Assembly: GCA_016800925.1 (NCBI GenBank)
Contig: JABCPU010000004.1
Span: forward strand, 496,001 to 560,000
Reading direction: 5' to 3'
DNA from: Suillus spraguei
Taxonomy: Eukaryota; Basidiomycota; Agaricomycetes; Boletales; Suillaceae
Length of the DNA stretch: 64,000 bases
The notes beneath the pieces were generated by a model that worked only from the letters and a program-made list of their open reading frames with translations, searched no databases and was not told where the DNA came from. Positions 12,749-24,650 of the stretch are shown in pieces; positions within the stretch are counted from its first letter, which is position 1; the number at the start of each line of letters is the position of its first letter. The position numbers were made by a program, and so were the translations under genes.

Positions 12749-15207
12749 ATGTCTTCATCCACAGGTGCTGAAGTCTTGACACAAGGTACAGGGTATGGTG
12801 TCGTACTCGGTATCGGCTTTGTCTTCGCTATTATCATGATGGGTTTATCGACCCTTCAAAACCGCTACACGACCTACAAGATCTCCACTTCTGAGGATTC
12901 AATACAGCATCGCGCAGTGTCAAACCCGGACTTATTGCTTCTGGCATCGTGTCGGCATGGACCTGGGCGGCAACGCTATTGCAAAGCTCTACAGTGACTT
13001 ACGAGTATGGTCTATGTGCTGGCTATTATTATGCAGCAGGTGCTACGATTCAGATATTTTTCATGGCAATTCTCGCTGTGCGGGTTAAACAGATCGCGCC
13101 ATACTGTCACACCTTCCTCGAGATTGTTCACGCTCGTTACGGTAATACAGCACATTTCATGTTCGCGACTTTTGGACTGGTCGTCAATCTTATTGTCTCG
13201 AGCATGTTACTGCTTGGTGGCAGTGCAGTTGTCAATGCCTTCACTGGGATGAACATTTATGCCGCCAACTTCCTCATTCCCCTTGGAGTCTGTGTCTATG
13301 TCATTCTCGGGGGTCTTCGTGCCACGTTCCTATGTTGGTGATCTATAATTCCCCCTAAATTAACCCACTGATTCAAGTTTATTGTAGGCGATTACTCGCA
13401 CACACTCATCTTGATGATCCTCATATTTTACTTCTTCTTCTGGACATACACGAAAGCAGAACTCATTGGCGGTTTTGAGGGAATGTACAATTTGCTACAA
13501 CAAGCAAGCATCGATCGACCTGTAGCCGGAAACCAAGATGGCTCATACCTAACCTTAAAGTCCAACTGTGAGCTATCTCTCGTACCCTCTTCAGATGTTT
13601 ATTGATTTTTTTTTCGAGATGGACTTACATTTATGATCATTCAAATCAGTGGTGGATTTGGTACCGTCATGCTAGACCAGGCTCGTTATCTGGTACCGTA
13701 AAAAGCATATACTTGCTAATGTTACAAACAGGGATACTGGCAACGTGCAATCGCATCAGAAGCAAAGACTGCTGTCCAAGCCTATCTTATGGGCGGTATT
13801 GCCTGGTTTGCCGTACCTCTCACCTTCTCCTCTATTATGGGTCTTGCTGCTGTCGCGCTTGCCAACAGTGAGTTCAAATACATATATTCAAAATCGTAAG
13901 TATTGATGACGTTCTAGAACCCAGCTTCCCGTATCCTGGTGGGCTCACAGCGGCGGAGATTAATGCTGGCCTAGCTGCCCCCGCTGGTGTAGTAACATTA
14001 TTGGGCAGTGGTGGCGCAGCAGCTATGGTAGGCTACATATTTCCCATTCGCTGAAAATTGAATAACAGCTGGTAATTTAGTTGATACTGCTTTTCATGGC
14101 AGTGACCTCAGCTGCATCTTCAGAGATGATTGCAACATCGTCTATTCTTACATTTGATCTGTATCAGATCCACTTTAAGCCTGATGTACGTGAACATCGA
14201 TCGCTACCAAGAACGAACACTGATGGTGATATCCAGGCATCACCAGAGTCTCTTATACGTGTATCTCACATAATGGTCGCAGTATGGGCTTTGGTGATGT
14301 CGTGCGTTGCCTCGTTGTGGATCGGAATAGGAGTGTCTTTGAACTGGCTATTCTTGTTCTCGGGAACTCTGTTCACTGGCGCTGTTGGCCCAGTCATCTT
14401 TACTGTGGTGTGGCGCCAGCAAACCAAAGAGGCTGCCATCAGTGGTGCATTGGGAGGAGTAGTAGTTGGCATAATTGCATGGCTGGCAGTTGCAAAAACG
14501 TATTATGGTGAATTGACTATTGCAACCACAGGTAAGTTTCTGTCCAATGCAGACACCGTGTTCTATGCTGACGAAGAATAAGGATTAATGTACCCCAATC
14601 TCGCTGGAAACCTGGGCGCTTGTTGTTCGGGTGCCATCATTTCCGCTGTGGTGACTCTCGTTAAACCTGACAACGAGTTCGATTGGTCTGCTACTAAGAG
14701 AATCAATCCCCAAGCAAGAAAGATGGACCGAAAGCAGGCGACCTTACCGGACTCTGCGTCTGGCTCTGACTCTGTCGAGAAAGAGAAACCAGGTGTCACA
14801 GTAGACGTACTAGCATTGGCCAAAGATGATATAATGATTGATGTCCCAGCTGAAGAATACGCCGAGCTCCAGAAGTCACTCAAGATTGCTACCTGGGCAT
14901 CATTGACACTGATATTCATCGTACTTTTCGTAAGTGTAAATGATGTGTCGACACTCGGTTATTGACTTGATCACAGCTTATTCCGATACCCATGTTCCTA
15001 TCACACTACGTGTTCTCTCTGAACTTTTTCAGAGGTTGGGTCATCATCTGTGTCATGTGGCTCTTCGTGGCTGCTAGCATTACATCGATCCTACCTCTCT
15101 GGGAGAGTCGTGCAGCGATAAAGGACATTTTCTTGGGCATAGTTCGGGACATATTCGGCAGTGAAGCGCGAAAGGGGGTAATTGCAAGTAGCAATACTGA
15201 TGCATAG
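12749..15207 (+). CDS. DUR3-like urea active transporter (SSS family), with a 1-base frameshift
   Basis: Sodium/solute symporter family protein related to DUR3, which imports urea (and polyamines in yeast) at the plasma membrane. Start 12749 gives [20 protein letters not shown] with the first TM. Hallmarks follow: [115 protein letters not shown] and [17 protein letters not shown]. The end at 15207 is ...[10 protein letters not shown]. Introns restore RATFLCDYSHT (donor GTTGGT, acceptor GTAG). Between STSE and FNTASR (about 12893-12900) the frame is one base short and no intron fits. Read literally the protein stops soon after; homology says one base is missing. Confidence 0.88.
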
Positions 15208-15560
15208 TTGTATGCGGTAGATGTAAGTAGAAGATAAAATATTTACAGCTGTAAACATTACATTTTCGGACATGCGGCCACCACTAATTCAGTTGTCTGT
15301 CAGTATTATAGGCCATAGGTGATGGCGACACAGCCACTGAGGCAACATCGACATTGGGGGAGCTGGATCTATCATGTACAGAGGGCGAGTGAAGGTAGTC
15401 GGTTTCTTTTTACTTGTCGAGGGTCCGAAGCTCTGTGTGAGTCACTTGTCCGCATCACTGCACTTAGGGGTCTCCTGGCCTGTTCCCTCCGCAACCTCAC
15501 TACGGTGGCACCGTGGTATCCATATAGACCTGTTCACGCAAATTTTTACCCAACATAGAC
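15208..15560. other. intergenic, upstream of tatD
   Basis: 353 bp between the urea transporter stop and the TatD start codon, both genes on plus. It should hold the transporter 3' UTR and the TatD promoter. I see no repeat, TATA box or conserved frame. Confidence 0.35.
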
Positions 15561-17107
15561 ATGCCTGTTACCATTATACCATCAAAGCCAGTGCCCACTG
15601 AGTCGTCGGGGACTTTTAGATTCATCGGTGAGATGGGATCCAAACTTTCAAATCGGCTGGTCGTATTGATCTGAACGTTAATCATCATCATACAAGACAT
15701 TGGAGGTAAGAACCATGGATTATGGTGGCACACATCGCGGTAATACGATTTTGATATCGTTGTTCAACAGTTAATCTTACCGATCATGTATTTCATGGTA
15801 TTCACCATGGAAAAAGAAAACACGAAGGTCTATCATGACCTTCAGTACTGCTACGCCGTGCTAATAGTCATCTGCAGATGACTTTGAAGCGGTGCTGGAC
15901 AGGTCGCGGTTGGCTGGTGTTCAATCCATGATAATCACAGGCGGGAGCCTTCGAGAATCAACAACTGCGCTGTCTCTTGCTGCTCAACATGGTTCGCACC
16001 ATCTTGTACCAGATCTATTTGCACCCTGATCATCATGTGCTGCTTTACCTTACAAGGCTTTTTTGCGACAGTGGGATGTCATCCAACCCGCTCGAAAGAA
16101 TTTAACGAGTATCCAGGTGGTCCAGAAGCCTACCTTCAGGCATTGGACAGCCTAATAAGTGCCAATCTCCACGGTAAAGGCAGAGTTGTTGCTATTGGCG
16201 AGTGTGGCTTGGGTATGTTTAGATGTTGCATGATGTCTGTTTGCAAATGATTGAGATCATCAGATTACGATCGCACGCACTTCGCACCGGAAGACGTACA
16301 ACGACGACACTTCCGTATGTGTGGAACGTCGGAACCCTTGTTTTAAGCTGACTGTCGTGTACTGGGTGATACCTCGTATCGGCACAGGCTCGCAGTTGTT
16401 TCTTGCCAAAAAGTACAAGTTACCGCTGTTCCTTCACTCCCGTGCTGCCCACAAAGACCTTGTGAATATCCTTCGCGACGAAGGCTTCGGAGAGGATGGA
16501 GAGAGAAAGGGAGTGGTCCACAGTTTCACAGGGTCGGTTGAAGAGGTCATCGAGCTCGTGAGTTCACAATTTATCATCCTTCGAATTGCGCTGACTCTGA
16601 CGCACAGATGGACATGGGCTTCCACATAAGGTGTGATTTTAGAGTGTCAACATTGAATTTTGGCACTGATCATGATATTATCACATCAGTGTCAACGGGT
16701 GCTCCCTCAAAACAGAGCAAAACCTGTTGGCTGCAAAGGCAATTCGACCGGACAAACTTTTACTAGAGACAGGTCAAATTTTGATGACGTTGCAGTTGCG
16801 GAGGGTGCTGAAAAATGGCTTGATATTAGATGCTCCTTGGTGCTCCATGACCTCAACACATGCGTCATATACTTTGCTAGAGACGCTTCCAGCGTCATTA
16901 AAGTCGAAGTATTTCCCTTCCGGCACTAAATTGCCATCGTTCATGATGGGCAAGCCAGTGAAAGGGAGAAACGAACCCAGTGCGATCGGAGGCGTTGCAT
17001 GGGTCATACACAGCTTCAATGAAGAGGTCCCATTCGAGAAGGTGACAGAAAAGGTGTACAAGAATACCATTGAGTTATTTGGTCTGGATGAACTTCAGGT
17101 TGCATAA
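15561..17107 (+). CDS. TatD family deoxyribonuclease
   Basis: TatD/TATDN1-type metal-dependent 3'-5' exonuclease with a TIM-barrel fold, linked to DNA repair and apoptotic DNA fragmentation in eukaryotes. Start 15561 gives [20 protein letters not shown] then [20 protein letters not shown], the TATDN1-like N-terminus. Then [68 protein letters not shown] (Glu and Asp metal ligands), [15 protein letters not shown] (His), [13 protein letters not shown] (His) and LLLETDAPWCSM. Coding parts: 15561-15627, micro-exon 15697-15705, 15771-15827, from 15878 on, then at least four more exons ending with the stop at 17107. The ceramide glucosyltransferase gene starts 120 bp downstream on the same strand. 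Confidence 0.9.
15697..15705 (+). other. 9-nt micro-exon of the tatD gene
   Basis: ACATTGGAG lies between acceptor TACAAG and donor GTAAGA. With G from exon 1 and TT from exon 3 it encodes Asp-Ile-Gly-Val, completing the conserved FIDIGVNLTD. Flanking introns are 15628-15696 (GTGAGA donor) and 15706-15770. Skipping it keeps the frame but deletes three residues. Confidence 0.8.
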
Positions 17108-17227
17108 CTTGAAGTGGATTATCGTGGATGGTGGTTAGAGTAAAATTATACAAATTACAATATTTGGTTCCGCAATCAAATTGAACATATGTACCTGTAT
17201 TTTGCTCTACAACTGCCAGCAGTACCA

Positions 17228-18724
17228 ATGGAAACTCCGGAGCCTCGCCAGAGTCACTCGTCACTTCCTTCTATCTTGGCTATAATCGGGCTCCTGTGGT
17301 ATGTAGTTTTATGGAGTATTGGTCTCCTGGGATGTAGAACAGGGTAAGCAACTGTACAACTTGGACGACAGCCGTAATCTAAAAGCCTTGCCTCCGTAAC
17401 AGTCGACGAAGGTACCGCATGCGACCGCGATCTCCACTTGCAACAGCTCCATCCGATTCTATTCCTGGTGTTTCCATTCTGCGACCACTGAAAGGCCTGG
17501 ATGCCAACTTATACGAGAACCTTGAGTCTACGTTCACACAAGAATACCCCAAGTTCGAAATCATATTGTCTGTTGCTGATGAGCAAGACCAAGCTCTTCC
17601 AACTGCAAGAGATCTCATTTCTAAATACCCCAGTATTACTGCCAGGATAATAATAGGTAAGTCCAGTGAGCAATGTCGACAACCCAGCTGAAGAAAGCAA
17701 TTCAGGTGAAGAGGTGGTGGGAGTTAATCCGAAAGTAAACAACCTCATTCGTTCATACCGTGAAGCTGCCTACGACATTCTCTGGGTTATCGATTCAGGT
17801 GTCTCGGTTGCACCTGGGACACTTGCGCGCTCCGTTGATCTACTCGAGTCATCCACGCACACAAGACCTCCCAAGAAGCGCGTTGCGCTCGTTCATCACG
17901 TCCCATTTGTATCTGCTCCAGAAGGGTTTCTCGGTTCAAGAATTGAGGAAGCATTTCTCAATACCAATCATGCGAAGATGTATCTCGCAATCAACACTGT
18001 GTCCATCGAATCTTGCGTTGTTGGAAAATCAAACCTCTATCGGCGCTCTGATTTAGAGCGGGTAAACGGTTCGCTGAAGCCTCGAGCGCACACGGAATCA
18101 GATGACGACCAGGATTGCACCTATGGCCTTGCTGCGTTTGGGAAATTCTTGGCGGAAGATAACATGATTGCCAGTGCTTTATGGCACGAACTAGATCTCC
18201 GCCACGATTTGTCATGCGACGTGGCCCATAACGCAATCGGAAAGATGTCTTTATCGGACTACGTGTGGAGGCGTGTGCGCTGGATTCGTGTGCGCAAGCA
18301 CATGATTCTTGCGGCAACAATAATGGAGCCCTTCACCGAAAATCTTATCGCTAGTTCCATTGCTGCTGCAAGTTTGCGGTATCTTTTGGGTATTTCAATA
18401 TGGCCTTTTCTTGTGGTTCACCATGCAGCTTGGCTCTGGGTGGATTTAGATGTTTACGAGTCACTCGCTGGTCATCCTCTTCCAGCAGACAGACGATGGT
18501 GGTTCTTCACTGCGTGGTGCCTGCGTGAATTTCTAGCATTGCCAATCTGGTTCTTGGCTATGCTTGGTAATGAGGTGATTTGGAGAGGGAAGAAATACCA
18601 GGTATTACGAGCGGGAGAAGTCAAGGGGACATCAGGCGATAGTAATCACAGGGGATTATCTACCCGGTGGAGGGAGCCAGATTCTCACTATCAGCCTTTG
18701 CCAAGCACTCATTTAGATACATAA
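17228..18724 (+). CDS. ceramide glucosyltransferase (GT21)
   Basis: Transfers glucose from UDP-glucose to ceramide, the first step of glucosylceramide synthesis, in Golgi/ER membranes. Start 17228 gives METPEPRQSHSS and one N-terminal TM (LAIIGLLWYVVLWSIGLLG). GT21 blocks follow: PGVSILRPLKGLDANLYENL, YPKFEIILSVADEQD, EVVGVNPKVNNLIRSYREAA, DILWVIDSGVSV (D-x-D-like region), HHVPFVSAPEGF, AEDNMIASALW (third Asp) and RRVRWIRVRK, the (Q/R)xxRW motif. Two C-terminal hydrophobic segments follow. Introns sit after GCRTG (17344-17402) and after ARIIIG. The order matches human UGCG closely, with a longer fungal insert (RAHTESDDDQDCTYG) and a polar C-terminal tail. Confidence 0.93.
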
Positions 18725-18903
18725 TGCATGTACTTCATTCGTAACTGCTCATGATTGGTTATTGATTATCATTAACGGCGACCATACGATAAGAGGTACG
18801 TATACCCACGATTAGAATGTACAGAAAGCGTTTGAAAGTATTACAGCTACATACAATAAGAGCAAGGGATGATATGAGACGAAAGGTGATAGACAGTGGT
18901 TGG

Positions 18904-19835
18904 CTATGAGGGTAAAGCCACATCAGGTTCACGTTCAACAAGAGCTGCCATTGCTTCTTCTTGACTGTGCTTTGCGAGAAGACGGAAATTGTAAATCATG
19001 ACCACTTCATCAAAGAAAGTATCGGACCAATCTTCTGCCCTGCATGAATTCAGTGCGGCAGTGCGCAAGCGCAAATCACGTCCGTCGCATGTGATCTTGC
19101 ACAGGGATGCTTCGAGGCTTGCAGAAGCAGTGGGCTGAGGTGTGTGTTGCCGTGAATCTCTGGCATCTTTCTGCCGTTGATTAGAAAACCAGTTCTTAAC
19201 TTGGTGATATTCCCTACGAATGGAAAGATTAGGCGATACGACAACAATGAGCAACTAACAACAAACCTATTTATGATGACTCCCAGCTGGGATACCCAAG
19301 CTTCGTCAGGGTACGGGGTGATCTCATCATAAACCATCTGCATTACGAGGCGTTGGCGTGAGGTTGCGGGCGTCTTTCCGGTAGATGTGATTGCCAACGC
19401 GCGTTTCTTCAGCTCCCGCACTTTAGTTTCTCTCTCGCCTTGAACACGAGCCGTAGATTGTAAAAATGCTTGTTTATATGCTTTCTTCTTGAGATTGTCT
19501 TCGGAAGTAGTCCCGTGACGTGCTGTCATGGCAGAAACGGAAGCGGGCTTGAATCGCAATGATGACCCCTTGTTCGTTGTGACTCGTCTCCTTAAAGTGC
19601 GTCGTGGAACAGACTCCTCTGAAAGTATGACGGAGTCCATGGATGGGTTCGCAAACTCCATATCCATGCTATCTGCTGAGACATCTAGAGAGGGCTCCCG
19701 CGACGAGGACGACGAAACGGGACTATCCACTGCAGATCCATCTTCCTGACCATCAAAGGAGGAAAGAGCGTCACGTAAAGACAGAGTGGGTGAATTTGAG
19801 AGTGCTGTTGAAGACGAGCCTGTGTGTGTATTCAT
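18904..19835 (-). CDS. homeodomain transcription factor A
   Basis: Small nuclear DNA-binding protein. Start 19835 (MNTHTGSSSTALSNSPTLSL) leads into a Ser-rich acidic region, then a basic stretch (RRTLRRRVTTNK), then LKKKAYKQAFLQSTARVQ. The homeodomain is RQRLVMQMVYDEITPYPDEA ... VSQLGVIINREYHQ ... VKNWFSNQRQKDARD. The recognition helix keeps W48, F49, N51 and R53 but has Gln for Arg at 52. One intron (donor GTTTGT, acceptor TTCGTAG) splits it between INR and EYHQ. The C-terminus ends AKHSQEEAMAALVEREPDVA. Its targets are unknown. A mating-type HD protein is unlikely given the small size and lack of a paired neighbour. Confidence 0.8.
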
Positions 19836-20341
19836 CAGTAATCTGTTTGCAGTAATGTATGAGATACCAGGGTCGAACTCGTCTCGGTTATGTACGAGAG
19901 AGAGATAAAGAGATACCTACCTGAAATAAATACCGACGCTTGATCCACTGGTGTTCGGTGCAGGTAAGACAAACCTTCTTTATTGTAGTGCCGCTGTGGG
20001 GAGTGGTCCAAACCAGATATTGTTTCGGGGAGAAGATCGTTGATGGTTGAGAAAGGAATGACTACTGCTTTTATGACAGATGCCGGTATGGCTAAATCTA
20101 TGGGACCAGACGTCCTTACTCTTGGCTGAAGTCGATAGCAAAGGGTGGTCGGTAGCCGGAACTCCCCTTCTTGACTCTTATGTGTGGTCCTTTTTTGGAT
20201 TATTGAAGCCTTTGATCAACAAAGCCAAACAACCGCTTTCCCAAATGAATTAAGAATTACAAGTACTATGTACTACCCCAACCAGTTCGGATCCTAGAGG
20301 AAGCCAGTATCTGCCAAATCCTCCAGGGGGCTCTGACAACA
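19836..20341. promoter_or_regulatory. divergent promoter region, homeodomain A / sec3
   Basis: 506 bp between divergent start codons. A GAGAGAGA tract sits at about 19908-19915 in the homeodomain gene's 5' region. A tRNA B-box-like GTTCGACCC occurs near 19870-19880 on minus but lacks a matching arm. Nothing else is recognised. Confidence 0.35.
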
Positions 20342-23300
20342 ATGTCTGATCATGATCACATAAAGCAACGCATAATCGCTTCAGTATTTGATAAGCGCAA
20401 CTTAGGTGCTGCGATTCAAGAGACATATGTTGGACACATAAAAATATGGGAGGACGCAGGAGCAGACTCTGCGAAAAAGCCTCGCTATATCTTACTGTCA
20501 CGTATGTTATTATTATCTGTCTTCTAGATTGCTCAAACAGTTTTTCAGAGGGTAGCGATGGAACTGGTTTCCTTCACAAGTCAAAGCTTAACACAAACGG
20601 CTCATTCTCCGTAGGGAAGACATGGAAACTTTCCGAGTTGCGGGGCATTGAGGTTTCGAATGTACGTGTGAGTATAGGGACAAACATGATCACACAGCTG
20701 ACACTCACGCAGCCAGCATTCTTCAATATCACACTGGCTCGTACATATAAATGGCAGACAGAAAACCATCTTGATCAAGTAAACTTCATTTCCGCGGCAG
20801 TGAAACTGTTTTACGTCGTCACAAATGGCATTGGTACATTACATCTGGTCGGAGTGCGACAAAATGAGCCAGGTCCTGGTAAGATAACTGGGTCCTCACC
20901 CACGCTCGCTATTGATTCTTATTATCAGCCAATGGATTCTCTCAATCCTCAGAACCTTTGATAACTCAAGCACCGCAAATTGACTTAAACGTAACTACTG
21001 GCTCAGCAAGACAACAAGCTGCGACTTCGCGAGCGGGGACACCACAGCCAGGCATGCGTACCGAGCTCCCTACTCGCACTGAAGATGCGAGACCTCTATC
21101 TCGTACTTCTTCTCCTGGTTCTAATATTGGTAATATACCTCAGAATAATTCCGGCTCAGGCGTGATCCGACCCTCTTCCCCACTACCAGCCTCTCAGCTA
21201 CAGGGGCAATCGCAGACCGTTCCATCCGGTTTACCAAGTTCACTTCGACCGCGAGTTATTCATAATCCATCCAATGTGATACCACCACAAAATCCCTTGT
21301 CGAATGCTTTGCCAGCAAACCTTGTACCGACCCGTGCACCTCTCTCTACGTCGCCTCTACGCACTCCCAAAGAGAGTTACCCTTTCGCTGGATCTCGCCC
21401 CTCTGCTGAGTTTGTCCACGCGTCGAGTCCGCTTTCAGCCACTCCAGTAGTTGCCGAAGTTCCTCGATCAGAATCTCCGATTTCTGTTCGATCTCAAAGA
21501 TCTCAAAAGCTGCCTTCAAGCAAATCCATACCTACCCCAGAACCGCAACCTCGCAGGGAACATAATAACCGGGTATCATTCTTTGACCCTCTTAATCAAG
21601 CTGCTTTGGATAGGCTTGTAGCGGGAGATTACCCAGAGGATGGGAGCGCAGGTGATGAAGAGACCTCACAGGCTACAATGGCGAGTGTAGAGGAGATGCT
21701 AGAGGGGTTTGAGTGGGCCAGCGATGACTTTTTTGGGAAAAAAAATGCGAAGGGGGCAGCAGACTTGGTCGAGGCACGTCTACTGGACGAGTTGATAGCC
21801 CTTGAGAAGGTGAACCAAGCACCCGAAAAGCCTCTTTTTTCTCAGCTACTAACTCACATTCCAGGCCAATATACACTCCTTCGTGGAGTCTGATGATCGC
21901 GTGACCCTAGTCATGAATTTGTTGGAAGAAGCTATCACTGAAGTTGACGCAATGGAGAGCTTGATTTCGTCATACAAAATTCATCTGAATGTTAGGCCTT
22001 GTCATCAAACTGGACATGTTACGACACTAAAATATCTGACCGCAGGCCGTCGGGGATGATATCTCGTTCATACAATCTCAGCGGCGCGGCTTACAGGTTC
22101 AGACACAGAATCAACGTGCTCTGCTGAGTGAGCTCGAGAATCTCCTTGTACGTTCTTCCGAATCTCCCACCATAGTCATACTGATGTTAGGACAGCAAAC
22201 CGTTCAAGTAGACCGCGAAGTATTGGTGACGCTTACTCAGGAATCCCTCGAAAAGGCATCTGGGATACAGAAATTGGAGACAGCGGCCACAGAACTTTAT
22301 AAAGCTCTCCAAGCTGGTCAAGACACCGGTATGTTTGTATATTTTGGTGTTTCTTCCCAAGGCTTTATTGTTCGCAGACATGGCTGCTACTATGGAGCGA
22401 TTGGACGAATACAGGACCCACAATGCACAGTTCTGCAAACGTGTCTATGACTATCTATCAATTATGTCTGTCGCACAGGTGAAGTGTTTACCTGTGGCCA
22501 TGAATGTGATACTTATGCTCCGCTAGGCGGAGATCATCTTGGATGGAAACAATGGGATTACCAAGCCTGGTCGAGGACGCCCGGTTATCAAGAGTCATCA
22601 AAGCATGGAGGCATACCTTGGTCGTTACGCAGGGTTGCTTCTCTATCTGAAGGAGATGGACGAGAGTATATATTCAAGATTCTGTGGAGTAAGGGAATTC
22701 CAGCGTCTACAACTCCTATTGACGGATCTATCTTAAGGCATACTTCTCCACCATTAGCGAACTTCACAAAAAAACAGATGGGGAGTTTGCTCTCGATTTA
22801 CGCGGGACTGCTGAAGAAGACACCAGACGAAGATGCCGACCAGAGTTTGTGATCGACCCTTTTAAACAGCTGTTTGGCTCATAATAAGATAGACTTTGGG
22901 TCGACCAATGAAAGTAATCAAAAGGCATCAATTCGTCGTGCTGGAACAATAGTTCGTTCGCCTATCGAGGGACGAAAGGATCGAAATAAAGACAAGGAGA
23001 GGCAGGCGGACGAGGAGTATCGTGCACCTGAGGTGCGCTTATATTTGATTCAGTTAGTCATTACTCACAACAGTATCAGGCTCTGGGTTTTATGTTGGAG
23101 CAAATTGCTCCTCAAATCTACCGGGAAGGAGACTTCATTGCAGATTTCCTGCAAATTAATGATGCTGGTCTTACGTTTGCTGATTACACTGGGTTGGACA
23201 ATTACTTCAGACGACAAGCTGCACGAAGCGCAGGCTTGAGCCAAACAACCATGAAGCTCGCACGCGGTGCCATGGACTTAATTTTCGGCTTTTTACCTGC

Positions 23301-24481
23301 CGAGCTGAAGCAATGGATTGATTCCGCTATTGCCAAAGATACGTTGTACGTGTTGCACGATTTTCCCATGGAGAAGCTTCACTCATTCCGCCGATAGGCA
23401 GGTGGTCGGAGTCATAGTCTGCTTGGAGCGCTTTGCAGCAGATGCGGATGAGCGTGATAATGCGTTCTTTTTACAAATGCTGGAAAAGCAACACACCAGA
23501 CTCAAGGGATCCTTCGATCGCCATATCGTAGGCCGTTGTCTCTGTTATTAAATTACTGTTGCTTACGACAAGCTTATAGAATCAACAAATCAAGATGATC
23601 GAGGAAACCAAGCTCACGAGCAAGAAACGAAAGGGGGTAGCTCATTTCGTGAAATATTTTCCGATCTATGTCAGTCGCATTGAACAGCAACTGATTGGCG
23701 CGGATGGTTTGGAGATCAGAGCCAATGTTGATCTTGCTTACGAAAAGATCGTACACAGCATGTTCGAATGTCTTAAGCACATGGCTACACTAGACGGTGA
23801 CGATGAAGACAAGGGCCAGCTCAATTATCATGTGCTGCTCGTTGGTAAGTGCATTGATGCACCTCCGATCGTTTGTTAAACGTTGGTTTGTAGAGAATAT
23901 GCACTATTTCGTTGCGGAAATGTCCCAGCTGGATGTAGGCTCGGTTTCTGGGTTCCCGAAACAAGCGGAGGCGATTTACAATGAGAATCTGAACGCCTAT
24001 GTTAAGATTGTCCTCAGACGACCTTTCGCAAAGATCACCGTACGTGCAGTTGTTTTCTCGTTCATCGCCATTTTTCTGATTTTTGCCTTCCACACAGGAT
24101 TATTTCGACGGTATCGAACGGTTGCTCACAACTACTGCCCCTACAGAAGTCTCAAAGAACAGCAGCTACAACAGATCCTCGCTGAAGAAAGTTGTCAAGG
24201 AGTTCGATGGCAAAGACATCCGCAAGCATATTGATGCCCTATTCAAGCGTGTTGAGAAGCATTTTACCGAAGCTGAAGAGAAGGCGACGAAGGAAGAAAG
24301 TGGCATTGCTCCTGGTACAGTCATGGTTGGCGTATGGAAGGCTTGTGAAGAGGAACTGCAAAGAATGACAGAGAACTTCAACAAGCGGATCTCGCAATGT
24401 TATGCGGATAGTGGTGTCTCTTTGGAATACACTAGTGCCGACGTTGAGACGTCCTTCAGGCGTCATAGGCTTGGATCATAA
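20342..24481 (+). CDS. SEC3: exocyst complex subunit Sec3, with a 1-base frameshift in an A7 run
   Basis: Landmark subunit of the exocyst, which tethers secretory vesicles at growth sites. The N-terminus (MSDHDHIKQRIIASVFDKRN) and FLHKSKLNTNGSFSVGKTWK / LSELRGIEVSN form the Sec3 PIP2-binding PH-like domain. A long Pro/Ser-rich linker (about 20960-21560) is followed by MLEGFEWASDDFFGKKN, then coiled coils (SFVESDDRVTLVMNLLEEAI, DREVLVTLTQESLEKASGIQ) and the helical C-terminal region ending SADVETSFRRHRLGS. A 49-nt intron (GTAAGG...CTTAAG, about 22690-22738) joins SRFCG to AYFSTISELH. The run of seven A at 22768-22774 then shifts the frame: HKK before it and QMGSLLSIYAGLLKKTPDED after it need one A fewer. 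A 48-nt intron joins DADQN to FGSTNESNQ. Confidence 0.88.
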
Positions 24482-24650
24482 ATCAGCACTAATCACGGAC
24501 CTCACATTGGATGCACATTGTATAGTACGCACTGTCTACCTTATAAACATACCACCCATTCTTGTTGAAATGATAGGAGGAATAAATAAAAAATTATTCA
24601 TGTTTCGGCGAGTTTGATATTAAAAAAAAAATACCTCAACAAAATCAACT

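Noticed and set aside
13694..13730. Possible GC-AG intron in the urea transporter after FGTVMLDQ
   Set aside because: A normal GT donor (GTACCG) slightly downstream gives an in-frame join with four extra residues, so a non-canonical site is not needed.
19869..19880. tRNA B-box-like GTTCGACCC on minus
   Set aside because: No complementary T-stem, no A box at the right distance and no acceptor stem.
22690..22738. Apparent frameshift in sec3 after the segment CGVREFQRLQLLLTDLS
   Set aside because: Explained by a 49-nt intron with GTAAGG donor and CTTAAG acceptor that joins SRFCG to AYFSTISELH in frame.
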